From Bacillus paralicheniformis (GTDB lineage: Bacteria > Bacillota > Bacilli > Bacillales > Bacillaceae), in assembly GCF_001042485.2 (NCBI RefSeq), contig NZ_LBMN02000001.1, positions 186,001-250,000 of the forward strand: 64,000 nt of DNA. Direction: 5' to 3'. Each line of letters starts with the position of its first letter. Position 1 is the first letter of the stretch. The position numbers were made by a program, and so were the translations under genes. Below, one piece after another: positions 49,448 to 58,939 of this stretch. The notes beneath the pieces are model-generated. The model had not been told where the DNA came from and did not search any database. It was given only the letters and a program-made list of their open reading frames with translations.

Positions 49448-50602
49448 ATGAATGTTAAACGATCCCTCCTGTTCATTATTGTACTATGTCTGACGCTGTT
49501 TTTTCATAGCTCGGCTCAAGCAGGAGAAAAAAATAAACCGGAAATTAAAAGCGTTTCCGCCATATTGATCGATGGGAAATCGGGGCAGGTCCTCTATGAA
49601 AAAAACAGCCGCAAAAAAATGTACCCGGCCAGCATTACAAAAATTGCCACGGCGATTTATGCAATAGAAAACGGAGATCTAGAAGATCGTGTGAAAGTCA
49701 GCAAAAATGCTGCTCAAACGGAAGGATCAAGCGTATATCTGGAAGCGGGGGAGTCGGTTCCATTAAAACGGCTGCTCCAAGGGCTGCTGATGAATTCGGG
49801 AAATGACGCCGGAACGGCGATCGCCGAACATGTCAGCGGAAGCGTGAAACAGTTTGCGGATGATTTGAACGCGTTTATTGCTGAGCATGCCGGAGTGCAT
49901 GACACTCATTTTGTGAATCCTCACGGACTGTTTGACAAAAATCATTATACGACGTCCGCTGACATGGCGAGAATTACCGAGTACGCAATGAAAAACAAAA
50001 CGTTTCGAGCGCTTTTTTCGGAAAAGCAAACGTCATGGCACGGACAGACGTGGGACACGACGCTGAAAAACCATCACCGAATGCTGACAGGTGAGATTCC
50101 TTACAAAGGAATAACCGGCGGCAAAACAGGATTTGTGGATGAATCAAAGCATACCCTTGTCACAACGGCAACACGGGGCAGCCTTAATTTAATCGCCGTC
50201 ATCATGAAGGCCGATAGCAAGAAAATGATGTACAGCGATACAAAAACGCTTCTGGATGAAGGATTTCACAATTACGAGACACAAGAACTCAAAAAGGGAG
50301 AGGCGTTTACCGACCAGAACGGGACAAGCCATGAACTGAAAAACCCTTTATACGTGACGAAAAAGAAAGGCGAAGCCCTGAGTGAAAATGTAGACAGCGA
50401 CGGAATTCTGAACATTAAAGGAGAGGACGGCAGGCTGCTTCAGGCCCTGCAAATCGCAGAACCATTCAGCGCGGAAATATCAAGCGGCACAGATGCTGTT
50501 CAAGGCCCGCCGCAAAGTAAAGGCGGATTGTATTTATTTGTGTTCGGCCTAATCGGTTTATTGACGGCCAGCTATGCGGTCAAACGGATGAGGCAGCTGT
50601 AA
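49448..50602 (+). CDS. D-alanyl-D-alanine carboxypeptidase (DacF-like PBP)
   Basis: A 384-residue low-molecular-mass penicillin-binding protein. It has a signal peptide (about 1-26), active-site S62-x-x-K65 (ASITK), SGN near residue 118 (MNSGND) and KTG near 224 (GGKTGFV). A PBP5-type C-terminal domain follows, and the last 25 residues hold a hydrophobic helix with a basic end for membrane attachment. It trims terminal D-Ala from peptidoglycan stem peptides. B. subtilis does not carry a full-length gene here as far as I recall. Confidence 0.9.
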   Translation: MNVKRSLLFIIVLCLTLFFHSSAQAGEKNKPEIKSVSAILIDGKSGQVLYEKNSRKKMYPASITKIATAIYAIENGDLEDRVKVSKNAAQTEGSSVYLEAGESVPLKRLLQGLLMNSGNDAGTAIAEHVSGSVKQFADDLNAFIAEHAGVHDTHFVNPHGLFDKNHYTTSADMARITEYAMKNKTFRALFSEKQTSWHGQTWDTTLKNHHRMLTGEIPYKGITGGKTGFVDESKHTLVTTATRGSLNLIAVIMKADSKKMMYSDTKTLLDEGFHNYETQELKKGEAFTDQNGTSHELKNPLYVTKKKGEALSENVDSDGILNIKGEDGRLLQALQIAEPFSAEISSGTDAVQGPPQSKGGLYLFVFGLIGLLTASYAVKRMRQL

Positions 50603-50622
50603 TATGATCAGGGAAGAGGCGT

Positions 50623-50650
50623 GCCGGCTCACAAGCCGGCCGTTTTTTAT
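50623..50650 (+). terminator. Terminator of the carboxypeptidase gene
   Basis: GCCGGCT/AGCCGGC stem followed by CG and six T. Confidence 0.83.
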
Positions 50651-50712
50651 TTGCCCTGAAAAGCCAAATTTATCTTATAATGGAAACAAGCCAATGAAAG
50701 GGGACGGGAACA

Positions 50713-52497
50713 ATGACATTTCATCAACTTAAAGATACGTGGGATCTCGAGGTTTTCTTTAAAGGCGGGAGCGGCTCCGTCGAGTTCCGTCAATATTTAA
50801 ATGAAATTAAAGCACTGCTTTCAACTTTTAAACGCTCTGCCGAGGCTCTTACCGTCTCAAAAAGCGGTCTTGATGAATTGAAGGAAACACTGGCGCTTTT
50901 TGAAACAATTGATGTTAAAATCCGCGAAGCAGACGCTTTTGTCGGATGTCTCCAAGCGCAGGACACTGCGGATTTAAAGGCGAATGCCCTTAATTTTGAG
51001 GTCACCCAGCTCGCTGCCGATGCTCAGAAGGCGCTGGTCGTGCTTGACAGCAAATTTGCCGTTGTCTCAAATGAAGAATGGGAAGCGATCCTTCAAGAAG
51101 AAGGCATTTCCAATATCGCTTATATTTTGAATGAGAGAAGGGAGCGGGTAACGGAAAAGCTTGGTTCCGAACAGGAAACATTGATTCAAGGTTTGTCTGT
51201 TGACGGATATCATGCTTGGGGCGATATGTACGACAGCATCGTCGACCAAATTCAAATCCCGTATGAAGAAGATGGCGAGACGAAAATTCTGTCTGTCGGA
51301 CAGGCGCAGAACCTGACATCTAAACCTGACAGAAAGATCCGCCGCTCCGTATCGGAAAATTTGGACCACGGCTGGGAACAGCACGCTGATTTGCTCAGCA
51401 GCACGCTGAATCACCTCGCCGGTTTCAGACTGAACGTCTATGAGGCGAGAGGCTGGGACAATGTATTAAAAGAACCCCTGGACATCAATCGCATGAAGCA
51501 GGAAACCCTTGATGTCATGTGGCAGGTCATTATTGATCATAAAAAGCCGTTTGCAGACTATCTTTCCCGGAAGGCGTCTATCTTTGAGCTGGATAAACTG
51601 AGCTGGTATGACGTCGAAGCGCCGATCGGTTCAGCGGCAAAGGAATATTCGTATCAAGAGGCAGCCGCTTTTATTACCGGGCAGTTTAAAACGTTTGGAG
51701 AAAAGCTCTCCTCCTTTGCTGAAAAAGCGCTCAGAGACAGATGGGTTGAAGCTGAGGACAGGGGAGGCAAACGCCCGGGCGGCTTTTGCGCCAATTTTCC
51801 TGACAGCGGGGAATCGAGAATATTTATGACATTTGCAGGAAGCCAGTCAAACGTTTCCACGCTGGCGCATGAGCTTGGCCATGCCTTTCATCAGGAATCC
51901 ATGCTGGACGTCAGACCGCTAAACAGGGCGTACGCGATGAACGTGGCGGAAACCGCGTCTACTTTTGCAGAAATGATCGTGGCTGATGCGGCATTAAAAC
52001 AAGCCGGTTCAGACGAAGAAAAACTCGTCCTTCTGGAAGATAAAGTCCAGCGAAGCGTCGCCTTTTTTATGAACATTCACGCGAGGTTTCTATTTGAAAC
52101 CCGCTTTTACGATGAACGAAAAAACGGCGTCGTATCCGCCGGAAGACTGAACGAGCTGATGGAAGAAGCTCAGAAAGAAGCGTTTTGCGGCGCGCTTGGC
52201 GAGTATCATCCGTATTTTTGGGCATCAAAGCTTCATTTTTATATTACGTCTGTCCCGTTCTACAATTTTCCTTATACGTTCGGCTACTTGTTTTCGCTTG
52301 GCATTTACGCGCAAGCGCTGAAAGAGGGGGCGGCGTTTGAAGAAAAATATATCGCGCTCTTAAAAGATACAGCCTCCATGTCTGTTGAGGAACTGGCGAT
52401 GAAGCATCTCGGCGCCGATCTGACGAAGCGGGATTTCTGGGAAGCGGCCATTCAGCCGGCTGTCCGTGATGCAGAAGCATTGTTAGAGATGATATAA
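50713..52497 (+). CDS. yusX: YusX: M3-family oligoendopeptidase (PepF-like)
   Basis: A 594-residue cytoplasmic zinc peptidase. It has HELGH at residues 386-390 and the third zinc ligand Glu in NVAETASTFAE (about 412-422). The His-Tyr-rich YHPYFWASKLHFYITSVPFYN segment seen in M3 enzymes is near the C-terminus. It hydrolyses short peptides. ATG 50713 follows GAAAGGGGACGGG. Synteny with yusW supports the name. Confidence 0.9.
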   Translation: MTFHQLKDTWDLEVFFKGGSGSVEFRQYLNEIKALLSTFKRSAEALTVSKSGLDELKETLALFETIDVKIREADAFVGCLQAQDTADLKANALNFEVTQLAADAQKALVVLDSKFAVVSNEEWEAILQEEGISNIAYILNERRERVTEKLGSEQETLIQGLSVDGYHAWGDMYDSIVDQIQIPYEEDGETKILSVGQAQNLTSKPDRKIRRSVSENLDHGWEQHADLLSSTLNHLAGFRLNVYEARGWDNVLKEPLDINRMKQETLDVMWQVIIDHKKPFADYLSRKASIFELDKLSWYDVEAPIGSAAKEYSYQEAAAFITGQFKTFGEKLSSFAEKALRDRWVEAEDRGGKRPGGFCANFPDSGESRIFMTFAGSQSNVSTLAHELGHAFHQESMLDVRPLNRAYAMNVAETASTFAEMIVADAALKQAGSDEEKLVLLEDKVQRSVAFFMNIHARFLFETRFYDERKNGVVSAGRLNELMEEAQKEAFCGALGEYHPYFWASKLHFYITSVPFYNFPYTFGYLFSLGIYAQALKEGAAFEEKYIALLKDTASMSVEELAMKHLGADLTKRDFWEAAIQPAVRDAEALLEMI

Positions 52498-52576
52498 AGG
52501 CTTCCGCTGAGAGATTGAATGAGTTTCCGCAAAGTGGACATAGCTAAGGATAATGTGCATAGAGGAGATGAACGGT

Positions 52577-53023
52577 ATGAACCTATTTCGGATGGCCGTT
52601 ATCGCTCTCGTCATGATCCTGATGACCGGCTGCCGTTCAATAGCGGAAGAACATGCCGAAGGCAAGGAGGCCGTTCCCGATAACGCTCCTGTTTCAGATG
52701 TGGAAAGCGTGCCTTACGCTGCATTTGCATTGGAAGTGAACTATGGCCGTGGAAAGCACAATTCGTTTACAGCCGTATACGACAAACAGGAGCGGGAAGA
52801 AGCATCGATTAAAGACCACCTGAACGGAGCGGACCGCGAAGGGGAAGAAGCTTTAAACGAAATGAAAATGGTTTTAAGCGAGCTTTCGATCGCCAAATCC
52901 GATTCAAAGCAGGACGTGATCAGCAATGTGCTCGAGGCTTTCAATCTTGATGAGCGATATGACCTGTTTCATCTGCGGGTGAAATGGCCGGATGGTACGT
53001 CAAGAATCTATCACGGAAAATAA
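52577..53023 (+). CDS. yusW: YusW: small lipoprotein
   Basis: 148 residues from ATG 52577 (AGAGGAGATG at 52561-52570). Signal peptide with lipobox LMTGC (Cys 19), then an acidic, Ala/Glu-rich secreted domain ending in strands RVKWPDGTSRIYHGK. It matches the YusW family (DUF-type lipoprotein). The function is unknown. It follows yusX by 79 bases and may be co-transcribed. Confidence 0.82.
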   Translation: MNLFRMAVIALVMILMTGCRSIAEEHAEGKEAVPDNAPVSDVESVPYAAFALEVNYGRGKHNSFTAVYDKQEREEASIKDHLNGADREGEEALNEMKMVLSELSIAKSDSKQDVISNVLEAFNLDERYDLFHLRVKWPDGTSRIYHGK

Positions 53024-53025
53024 AC

Positions 53026-53059
53026 AAAAGAGCATTTCCAACGGCGGAAATGCTCTTTT
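53026..53059. terminator. Bidirectional terminator between yusW and yfiY
   Basis: AAAAGAGCATTTCC and GGAAATGCTCTTTT form a perfect 14-bp stem with T-runs on both strands. Confidence 0.92.
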
Positions 53060-53063
53060 TTGC

Positions 53064-54041
53064 TTACGATTTTAAAAAGTATTTTTCGATGTCATCAAGG
53101 AACAGATACGCTGCTTTGACACCGCCGGCCGTCGTCCAGATCGCATCGTCGACTTCGTGGGCGTTTCCGGTTTTGACAGCGTTCAATTTTTTCCAAAGCG
53201 GATCGCTTGTCCAATCGTTTTGCCATGTTTCGGCCTCTGTTTTGCTTTCGGCAGGTTTATATGTGAAATAGAACAGGACATCCCCATCCATTTCAGGGAT
53301 CGATTCTTTATTTTCCGTCATAAAAACAAATTTGTCGTCTTGTTTTTCAAACAGTTTTTCCTGTTTTTCCGGATACTTAAAACCGAGCTGATCCAAGATG
53401 ATTCCCGGGAAAGAATCTTTATAGTAAATCCTTGATTGGCCGGCCATAAATCTGACAACCGACACCCGTTTCTTTTTCTGGTCGCCGAGCTTGTCGCTTA
53501 ATTCGCTGACTTTTTTATCGAAATCTTCTAAAACTTCTTTGCCCTTTTCCTCTTTGTTTACCGCTTTCGCGTAGAGGGAGAAGTTGTCTTTCCATTCGCC
53601 GCGCAGCGTTTCAGAGAAGACAGTCGGAGCAATTTTTTCAAGCTTGTCGTAGATTTTTTCATGTCTCATTTTATTCCCGATGATTAAATCAGGCTTTAGC
53701 TCGGCTATCGCTTCGATATTCGGTTCGCCTTCGAGCCCGACTTGCTTAACGCCTTTCATATCGGCTTGAATATGCTTATACCAAGGATCGCCTGTCCAGG
53801 ATTTGACTGCACCCACAGGTTTGATTCCGAGTTCCAAAAGCGCTTCGGTTCCTTCATTTGTCAGGACGACGACTCTTTTTGGGTCTGCAGGCACTCGTTC
53901 TTCCGTACCCATTGCGTGTTTAACGGTGATCGTATCTTTATTCTCTCCGCCCTTTGCAGAGTCATCCTTGCCTCCGCCGCAGGCTGCAAGAATTGAAATC
54001 GCTAACAAAGCGATAAATCCAACAATTGACCATCTCTTCAT
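53064..54041 (-). CDS. yfiY: Siderophore-binding lipoprotein (YfiY-like)
   Basis: A 325-residue lipoprotein: signal peptide and lipobox ILAAC (Cys 21). It has a FepB/FhuD-type bilobal fold with the connecting helix (ADPKRVVVLTNEGTEALLELG, IEAIAELKPDLIIGNKMR). Length and sequence pattern match YfiY, the receptor for citrate-hydroxamate siderophores (schizokinen, arthrobactin) in B. subtilis. ATG 54041 follows AAGGAGGA. It is divergent from the permease genes, with a shared Fur box. Confidence 0.87.
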   Translation of the reverse strand: MKRWSIVGFIALLAISILAACGGGKDDSAKGGENKDTITVKHAMGTEERVPADPKRVVVLTNEGTEALLELGIKPVGAVKSWTGDPWYKHIQADMKGVKQVGLEGEPNIEAIAELKPDLIIGNKMRHEKIYDKLEKIAPTVFSETLRGEWKDNFSLYAKAVNKEEKGKEVLEDFDKKVSELSDKLGDQKKKRVSVVRFMAGQSRIYYKDSFPGIILDQLGFKYPEKQEKLFEKQDDKFVFMTENKESIPEMDGDVLFYFTYKPAESKTEAETWQNDWTSDPLWKKLNAVKTGNAHEVDDAIWTTAGGVKAAYLFLDDIEKYFLKS

Positions 54042-54114
54042 GTGTGTCCTCCTTAGGTATGTAAGTCATTCATCCTGATCATAATTTTTGATCAGAATTT
54101 TGTCAATTGTTAAT

Positions 54115-54129
54115 TGAAAATGATTTTCA
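54115..54129. promoter_or_regulatory. Fur box in the divergent yfiY/yfiZ promoter region
   Basis: TGAAAATGATTTTCA is a perfect 7-1-7 palindrome, the minimal Fur motif. It lies 65 bases before yfiZ and 74 before yfiY, so it can repress both under iron sufficiency. Confidence 0.85.
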
Positions 54130-54193
54130 AGATCAATGTTATCTGATACAATAACCAGTAGATGTTTCAGTCAAACTAGGAGAATTTTAATTT

Positions 54194-55195
54194 ATGCTCT
54201 TAAGAACGAATAAATATAGAACAATCGCACTACTGTCTTTTATTTTGGTGCTGGTTGCCGCCGTTTGCGCTAGTATCGTATACGGTTATACGAATACGTC
54301 ATGGTCGATGGCCTACAAGGCTTTTACGGGCTTCAGCGGCTCTAATGAACATCTTGTCATCAAAAACGTGCGTTTGCCGCGCGCGCTGATTGCTGCAACT
54401 GTCGGCGCTTCCCTCGGAGTTGCCGGCGCTTTAATGCAGGCGATGACAAAAAACCCGCTTGCTTCCCCGGGAATTTTCGGCGTGAACGCGGGTGCCGGTT
54501 TCTTTGTTGTTGGAGCGCTGTTTTTCTATCACGTCAGTTCGCTTCAGACGATTGCATGGATCTCGTTTTTTGGTGCAGCGTTTGCCGCGCTTGTCGTCTA
54601 TTTTGTCGGCTCTCTCGGAAGGGAAGGGCTGACGCCGGTCAAGCTGACGCTTGCAGGGGCGGCGATGTCAGCGCTGTTCTCATCATTGACGCAAGGCATG
54701 CTTTCCGTTAATGAAGCAGCTCTTGAGCAGGCGCTGTTTTGGCTTGCGGGCTCTGTCCAGGGGCGCGACCTCAGCCTCTTGGTCTCCGTCCTTCCATATA
54801 TCGTGCCGGCATTCATCATCAGCTTTTTACTCGGGTCGAAAATCAATGTCTTAACGATGGGGGAGGAAGTGGCAAAAAGCCTCGGCCAGAAAACGTGGCT
54901 GATCAAAGCGTTGATGGCGGTTTCGATTATCCTGCTTGCCGGGGGATCTGTCGCCGTCGCCGGGCCGATCGGTTTTATCGGTATTGTTATCCCGCATTTT
55001 GCAAAATTTATCGTCGGCCACGACCATCGCTGGGTTCTTCCGTACTGTGCCGTGCTGGGAGCCATCCTGCTTGTAACCGCAGATATTGGCGCAAGGTACC
55101 TGATTATGCCTGAAGAAGTGCCTGTCGGCGTCATGACAGCCATCATTGGGACACCCATTTTTGTCTATATCGCGAGAAGGGGGTTCCAAAAATGA
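54194..55195 (+). CDS. yfiZ: Siderophore ABC transporter permease (YfiZ-like)
   Basis: A 333-residue FecCD-family permease with about nine helices. RLPRALIAATVGASLGVAGA, QAMTKNPLASPGIFG, LTMGEEVAKSLGQ and GFIGIVIPHFAKF are in the expected order. It overlaps the next permease by four bases. With YfhA it forms the membrane channel for the YfiY ligand. Closely similar in pattern to fhuB at 3 kb, so the two systems are paralogous. Confidence 0.87.
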   Translation: MLLRTNKYRTIALLSFILVLVAAVCASIVYGYTNTSWSMAYKAFTGFSGSNEHLVIKNVRLPRALIAATVGASLGVAGALMQAMTKNPLASPGIFGVNAGAGFFVVGALFFYHVSSLQTIAWISFFGAAFAALVVYFVGSLGREGLTPVKLTLAGAAMSALFSSLTQGMLSVNEAALEQALFWLAGSVQGRDLSLLVSVLPYIVPAFIISFLLGSKINVLTMGEEVAKSLGQKTWLIKALMAVSIILLAGGSVAVAGPIGFIGIVIPHFAKFIVGHDHRWVLPYCAVLGAILLVTADIGARYLIMPEEVPVGVMTAIIGTPIFVYIARRGFQK

Positions 55196-56247
55196 AAAAT
55201 TACCGCACGCTGAGAATCGGAAAAGGCGGCATTTCATTGTTGATCGGCAGAAAAGCACTGTTTTCGTTCGTGATCCTATTGGTGTTGACGGCTTGTGCAG
55301 TCATCCTCAGCGCCGGCATCGGTGAACGTTTTATTTCTCCGGGCGCCGTCGCGAAAACGTTTTTGGGCATGGGGGATCCGGGCGATGACCTGATCATCAT
55401 GTCCTTCAGGATGCCGCGGATTTTGGTCGCTCTGTTTGCCGGAATCTGTCTGGCGGCAGCCGGATCGATCCTTCAGGGTCTGATCCGCAATCCGCTCGCT
55501 TCGCCGGATATTATCGGTGTGACCGGCGGGGCTTCAGTCGCCGTTGTCTTGTTTTTAATGCTGTTTTCCAATAAAAACAATGCGCTTACGGTCAGCATCA
55601 GCTGGCTCCCGGTTGCCGCATTTATCGGCGCGGCTCTCGCCGGAATGCTCGTTTATTTTCTTTCATATAAAAACGGCTCTTCGACTTTCAGGCTCGTTTT
55701 GATCGGAATCGGATTTTCGATGCTTGCCCAGTCGCTGACGACATTGTTTATGATAAAAGGACCGATATACAGAATGTCTCAGGCGAACGTCTGGATTACC
55801 GGATCAGTATATGGATCGAACTGGCAGGATGTGAATATTTTAATGCCGGCTGCGCTTGTCCTTTTGCTGATATCCGCAGCCGCCGCCAGAAACGTCAACA
55901 TTCAGACGCTTGGTGAAGAACTGGCGACAGGAGCGGGCAGCTCGGTTCAGCGGAACCGCTTTTTGCTCCTTCTGCTGAGCACGGCTTTTGCCGGAATTGC
56001 CGTTGCCTTTGCCGGAACCGTCGGATTTGTCGGTTTGATGGCCCCGCATATCGCAAGAAGGCTTGTCGGTTCATCATTCGGCGCCCTCTTGCCGGTTGCA
56101 GCGCTGATCGGAGGATTGCTTGTGCTGATTGCCGACATCATCGGACGCACGCTTTTTTCTCCCGTTGAAGTGCCTGCCGGTGTGTTTACTGCAGCGATCG
56201 GCGCCCCTTACTTTATCTACTTGCTGTATAAAAGCAGAAACCAATAA
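55192..56247 (+). CDS. yfhA: Siderophore ABC transporter permease (YfhA-like)
   Basis: A 351-residue FecCD-family permease: [53 protein letters not shown] and [16 protein letters not shown] are present. GGGGG lies before ATG 55192. It is coupled to yfiZ by ATGA overlap. In B. subtilis yfhA sits with yfiYZ, but its ATPase is encoded far away as yusV; here all are together. Confidence 0.87.
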   Translation: MKNYRTLRIGKGGISLLIGRKALFSFVILLVLTACAVILSAGIGERFISPGAVAKTFLGMGDPGDDLIIMSFRMPRILVALFAGICLAAAGSILQGLIRNPLASPDIIGVTGGASVAVVLFLMLFSNKNNALTVSISWLPVAAFIGAALAGMLVYFLSYKNGSSTFRLVLIGIGFSMLAQSLTTLFMIKGPIYRMSQANVWITGSVYGSNWQDVNILMPAALVLLLISAAAARNVNIQTLGEELATGAGSSVQRNRFLLLLLSTAFAGIAVAFAGTVGFVGLMAPHIARRLVGSSFGALLPVAALIGGLLVLIADIIGRTLFSPVEVPAGVFTAAIGAPYFIYLLYKSRNQ

Positions 56248-56264
56248 AAGGAGAGATTTCATTT

Positions 56265-57083
56265 ATGAGTGCCATTTCAACAGAAACGTTAAGCTTAGGT
56301 TATGGAGAAACAATCATTATTGATGAGTTAAACTTAACGATCCCAAAAGGTGAAATCACCGTATTTATCGGCAGCAACGGCTGCGGTAAGTCGACTCTCC
56401 TTCGGTCTCTCGCACGTTTGATGAAGCCAAAGGGCGGTTCAGTGCTTCTCGAAGGCAGCTCCATCGCCAAACTTCCCACGAAAGAAGTGGCAAAGGAGCT
56501 GGCCATTCTGCCTCAAGGCCCTTCGGCTCCGGAAGGCCTGACCGTTCTCCAGCTCGTTAAGCAGGGGCGGTACCCTTACCAAAACTGGCTGAAGCAATGG
56601 TCGGCGGAAGATGAAGAGGCTGTGCAAAAGGCTTTGAAAGCGACAAGAATGGAAGAACTGGCCGAGCGCACAGTCGATTCCTTGTCAGGAGGCCAGCGGC
56701 AGCGCGCCTGGATCGCGATGACGCTCGCCCAGGAAACGGATATCATATTACTGGATGAACCGACGACATACTTGGATATGACGCATCAAATTGAAATTCT
56801 GGACCTTTTGTTTGAATTAAATGAACACGAAAAGCGCACGATCGTGATGGTGCTGCACGATTTGAACCTTGCCTGCCGCTACGCTCACCACCTCGTCGCG
56901 ATTAAAGATAAAAAGATATATGCCGAAGGCCGGCCTGAATCCATTATCAACTGCAAGCTTGTGCAGGACGTTTTTGAAATGGACTGCGAAGTGACGAAAG
57001 ATCCGCTTTTCGGCACGCCGCACTGCATTCCGTACGGAAGAGGAAGATGCATCGTCCAGCAGGTGGTTCAGTCCCATGCTTAA
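56265..57083 (+). CDS. yusV: YusV: siderophore transport ATPase
   Basis: A 272-residue ABC ATPase: Walker [10 protein letters not shown] (36-44), LSGGQRQR, Walker [13 protein letters not shown] and switch His in VLHDLN. In B. subtilis YusV powers several iron-siderophore permeases (FeuBC, YfiZ-YfhA). AAAGGAGAG lies before ATG 56265. It overlaps the FhuF-like gene by eight bases, making one operon from uptake to iron release. Confidence 0.9.
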   Translation: MSAISTETLSLGYGETIIIDELNLTIPKGEITVFIGSNGCGKSTLLRSLARLMKPKGGSVLLEGSSIAKLPTKEVAKELAILPQGPSAPEGLTVLQLVKQGRYPYQNWLKQWSAEDEEAVQKALKATRMEELAERTVDSLSGGQRQRAWIAMTLAQETDIILLDEPTTYLDMTHQIEILDLLFELNEHEKRTIVMVLHDLNLACRYAHHLVAIKDKKIYAEGRPESIINCKLVQDVFEMDCEVTKDPLFGTPHCIPYGRGRCIVQQVVQSHA

Positions 57084-57816
57084 TTTAACAAAAGAGGAGC
57101 TTGAGTCATTGCTTCGTTTTCGCCTTGGAACGAAGCAGACCGGCTCCTTATTCTCTGTTAAAGGAAACAAGCTCCTTGATGAGGATTTTTTAGAACGTTA
57201 TGTAGAAGATATTAAAGACAGGCTGAACGCTCCGAATCAAAAAGTTGCGGCTTCAATGCTCGTCAAGCGCAGCGGGATGCTGGCTGCGCTGCATTTCTAT
57301 CTGTTTACGGTTTGGGGAAAGCGCTTGCCAACCGCTCCTGCTTCCGTGTCATGGGAGATAGAAGCCGATGATCGAGGGTGGACGCCGTCGTTTTATTTTC
57401 ACAAAGGTGCTGAGCTTATCGAAGCGGATCGCACCGAAGAACTGAAAAGATTGACTGAGGATATCTTCAGGTGCCACCTTGGCGGCCTGATCGCGGCCTG
57501 TCGGCGGGTATTTTCGATTTCAAAGCATATTCTTTGGGAAAATATTGCCGTTTATCTGTATTGGATGTATGACACGCTTCTGGAAGATCCGAAACTCAAG
57601 GCGCGGGCGGCGCAAGATTTTCATTTTCTTCTTTTTGAAGCTGAGCCAGGCCTTTTTGAAGAAGGGGCGGACGAAAATCCTCTCAAAAGGTTTTATCCCG
57701 GACAGCATGCGGAGGATCGGACACGCACGACTTGCTGTCTGTATTATGCAACAGACAACAACGGCGTCAAATGCAGGACATGCCCGAGAAATAAACGTAA
57801 AGAAAGGGTGTCGTGA
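57076..57816 (+). CDS. FhuF-like ferric-siderophore reductase ([2Fe-2S])
   Basis: A 246-residue soluble protein with the FhuF-type C-terminal cluster motif Cys-Cys-x11-Cys-x2-Cys ([19 protein letters not shown]). The body is the IucA/FhuF-like alpha-helical domain ([20 protein letters not shown]). It should reduce Fe(III) from the imported siderophore in the cytoplasm so iron can be released. Its start is inside yusV, so it is translated with it. Confidence 0.82.
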   Translation: MLNLTKEELESLLRFRLGTKQTGSLFSVKGNKLLDEDFLERYVEDIKDRLNAPNQKVAASMLVKRSGMLAALHFYLFTVWGKRLPTAPASVSWEIEADDRGWTPSFYFHKGAELIEADRTEELKRLTEDIFRCHLGGLIAACRRVFSISKHILWENIAVYLYWMYDTLLEDPKLKARAAQDFHFLLFEAEPGLFEEGADENPLKRFYPGQHAEDRTRTTCCLYYATDNNGVKCRTCPRNKRKERVS

Positions 57817-58068
57817 GTGGAAAAACTAAAGGAGCAGCTGGATGGACTTGTTGAGAAATATACGGAGCTGCTTTTAGGTGAAACGGACGAAGAACTGAAA
57901 GAACAGGTGAAGATGTGGATCATCTACAGCCATATCGCCAAAAGCATGCCGCCTCTCGCCAAGCATTGGAACGGAGCGTATCCGGATGCGAAGCAGGAGA
58001 TAAAAGAAGTGATCCGCCAGATTAAAGAACGAAATGAAGCGCACCGAGCGGCTAATCAAAAAAAATAA
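57817..58068 (+). CDS. yusU: YusU: DUF2573 protein
   Basis: 83 residues from GTG 57817, directly after the previous stop, with AAAGGGTG upstream. It is mostly helical and charged (LKEQLDGLVEKYTELLLGET, VKMWIIYSHIAKSMPPLAKHW). The match to DUF2573/YusU and the gene order after yusV support the name. The function is unknown; it is co-transcribed with the siderophore operon. Confidence 0.82.
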   Translation: MEKLKEQLDGLVEKYTELLLGETDEELKEQVKMWIIYSHIAKSMPPLAKHWNGAYPDAKQEIKEVIRQIKERNEAHRAANQKK

Positions 58069-58095
58069 GCAGGGAGACTCCTCTGCTTATTTTTT
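58064..58095. terminator. Bidirectional terminator between yusU and the CotF-like genes
   Basis: AATAAGCAG-GGA and TCC-CTGCTTATT-type arms are followed by six T. Confidence 0.83.
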
Positions 58096-58097
58096 GT

Positions 58098-58439
58098 TTA
58101 TTGGTTTTGCTGATATGGCGACTGGTCTTGCAATGTAGAATGGAACTGTTGATAGGACTGCTGGATTTTCTGGGCATCTTCTGCCTCCACCTTGTACCAT
58201 CCGTTTTGAAACATCACCTGATACAATCTGCGCTGTACGTTTTGCGCCTCGTTAAACAGCGGCTGAACGGCCTGGTAAAGCGACTCATGGCTTAATTCAT
58301 TAAGCGCTGTCGAGTATGCTGCCGTCATGTATTTTTCGGTTGTCAGCAGTTCGTTGACAAAATCCCTGTCATTCATCGCGCTCGTTTTCGGGACAGGAGT
58401 TTCCTGATTGCCGATTTTCTGTTGGTTTTGCTGATTCAT
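58098..58439 (-). CDS. yusN: YusN: CotF-family spore coat protein
   Basis: About 113 residues, rich in Gln/Asn at both ends. The central CotF-like helical region contains DRDFVNELLTTEKYMTAAYS and LFNEAQNVQRRLYQVMFQNGWY. ATG 58439 is better spaced from AGGAGG than ATG 58442. It is a likely outer or inner spore coat component. It follows a second, shorter CotF-like gene by ten bases, forming a sporulation pair, and faces the siderophore operon. Confidence 0.8.
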   Translation of the reverse strand: MNQQNQQKIGNQETPVPKTSAMNDRDFVNELLTTEKYMTAAYSTALNELSHESLYQAVQPLFNEAQNVQRRLYQVMFQNGWYKVEAEDAQKIQQSYQQFHSTLQDQSPYQQNQ

Positions 58440-58449
58440 CATTGACCTC

Positions 58450-58701
58450 CTATTGCATGTATGCTGACGGGTTTTGCGTTTGATTTTGACGAAGCTGCTC
58501 CAATATCACATTGTAATGGTGATGGTGCATTTGTCCGACCCTGTCGAGTTCTGTTTTAAGAGACTGATCCTGGCACTGGTCCGCCATAAAATGTGCTTTT
58601 TTCATCGCGAGCAAGTTCCAGTTCAGCATATCCGTCAAATACAGATGATCCTTTGTTGAAATGACCGGCGGCGGTGTTGTCATTTCTTGCTGTTGCTGCA
58701 T
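58450..58701 (-). CDS. Small CotF-like spore coat protein
   Basis: 83 residues. It is Gln-rich at both ends with a helical middle (TDMLNWNLLAMKKAHFMADQ, VGQMHHHHYNVILEQLRQ) that aligns with part of the ferritin-like CotF domain. It starts behind AAAAGGAGGCAGACGC. It is probably expressed in the mother cell with yusN. The small size, compared with 110-160 residues for CotF, suggests a half-length family member. Confidence 0.75.
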   Translation of the reverse strand: MQQQQEMTTPPPVISTKDHLYLTDMLNWNLLAMKKAHFMADQCQDQSLKTELDRVGQMHHHHYNVILEQLRQNQTQNPSAYMQ

Positions 58702-58777
58702 GCGTCTGCCTCCTTTTAGCGTTTAGTTTTAGATTTCCTAACACATCGGAAATTTATACCGGATGCTTAAAGGGGGC

Positions 58778-58939
58778 TTAGTGATCTTCAGGAACATCCA
58801 TATTATGCTTTTTATATTGCTGGTTTTGGCTTGTCCGTTTTCCGCCCGCATCCGCCTTTTTATAATCCGGACCTGCATTGCCTTTTATGCTTGCGGCGCT
58901 GACTGCGGCTGAAGATGGATTTTTTCTTTCACGTACCAA
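58778..58939 (-). CDS. yuzL: YuzL family small protein
   Basis: 53 residues from TTG 58939, which has a strong GAGGAGGTGA five bases upstream. It is Ser/Ala/Lys/Gln-rich and probably unstructured: RKNPSSAAVSAASIKGNAGP, then SQNQQYKKHNM. The pattern matches the YuzL family of Bacillus small proteins encoded next to fadN. The composition recalls small spore proteins. The longer frame to 59056 is not supported by a ribosome site. Confidence 0.75.
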   Translation of the reverse strand: MVRERKNPSSAAVSAASIKGNAGPDYKKADAGGKRTSQNQQYKKHNMDVPEDH

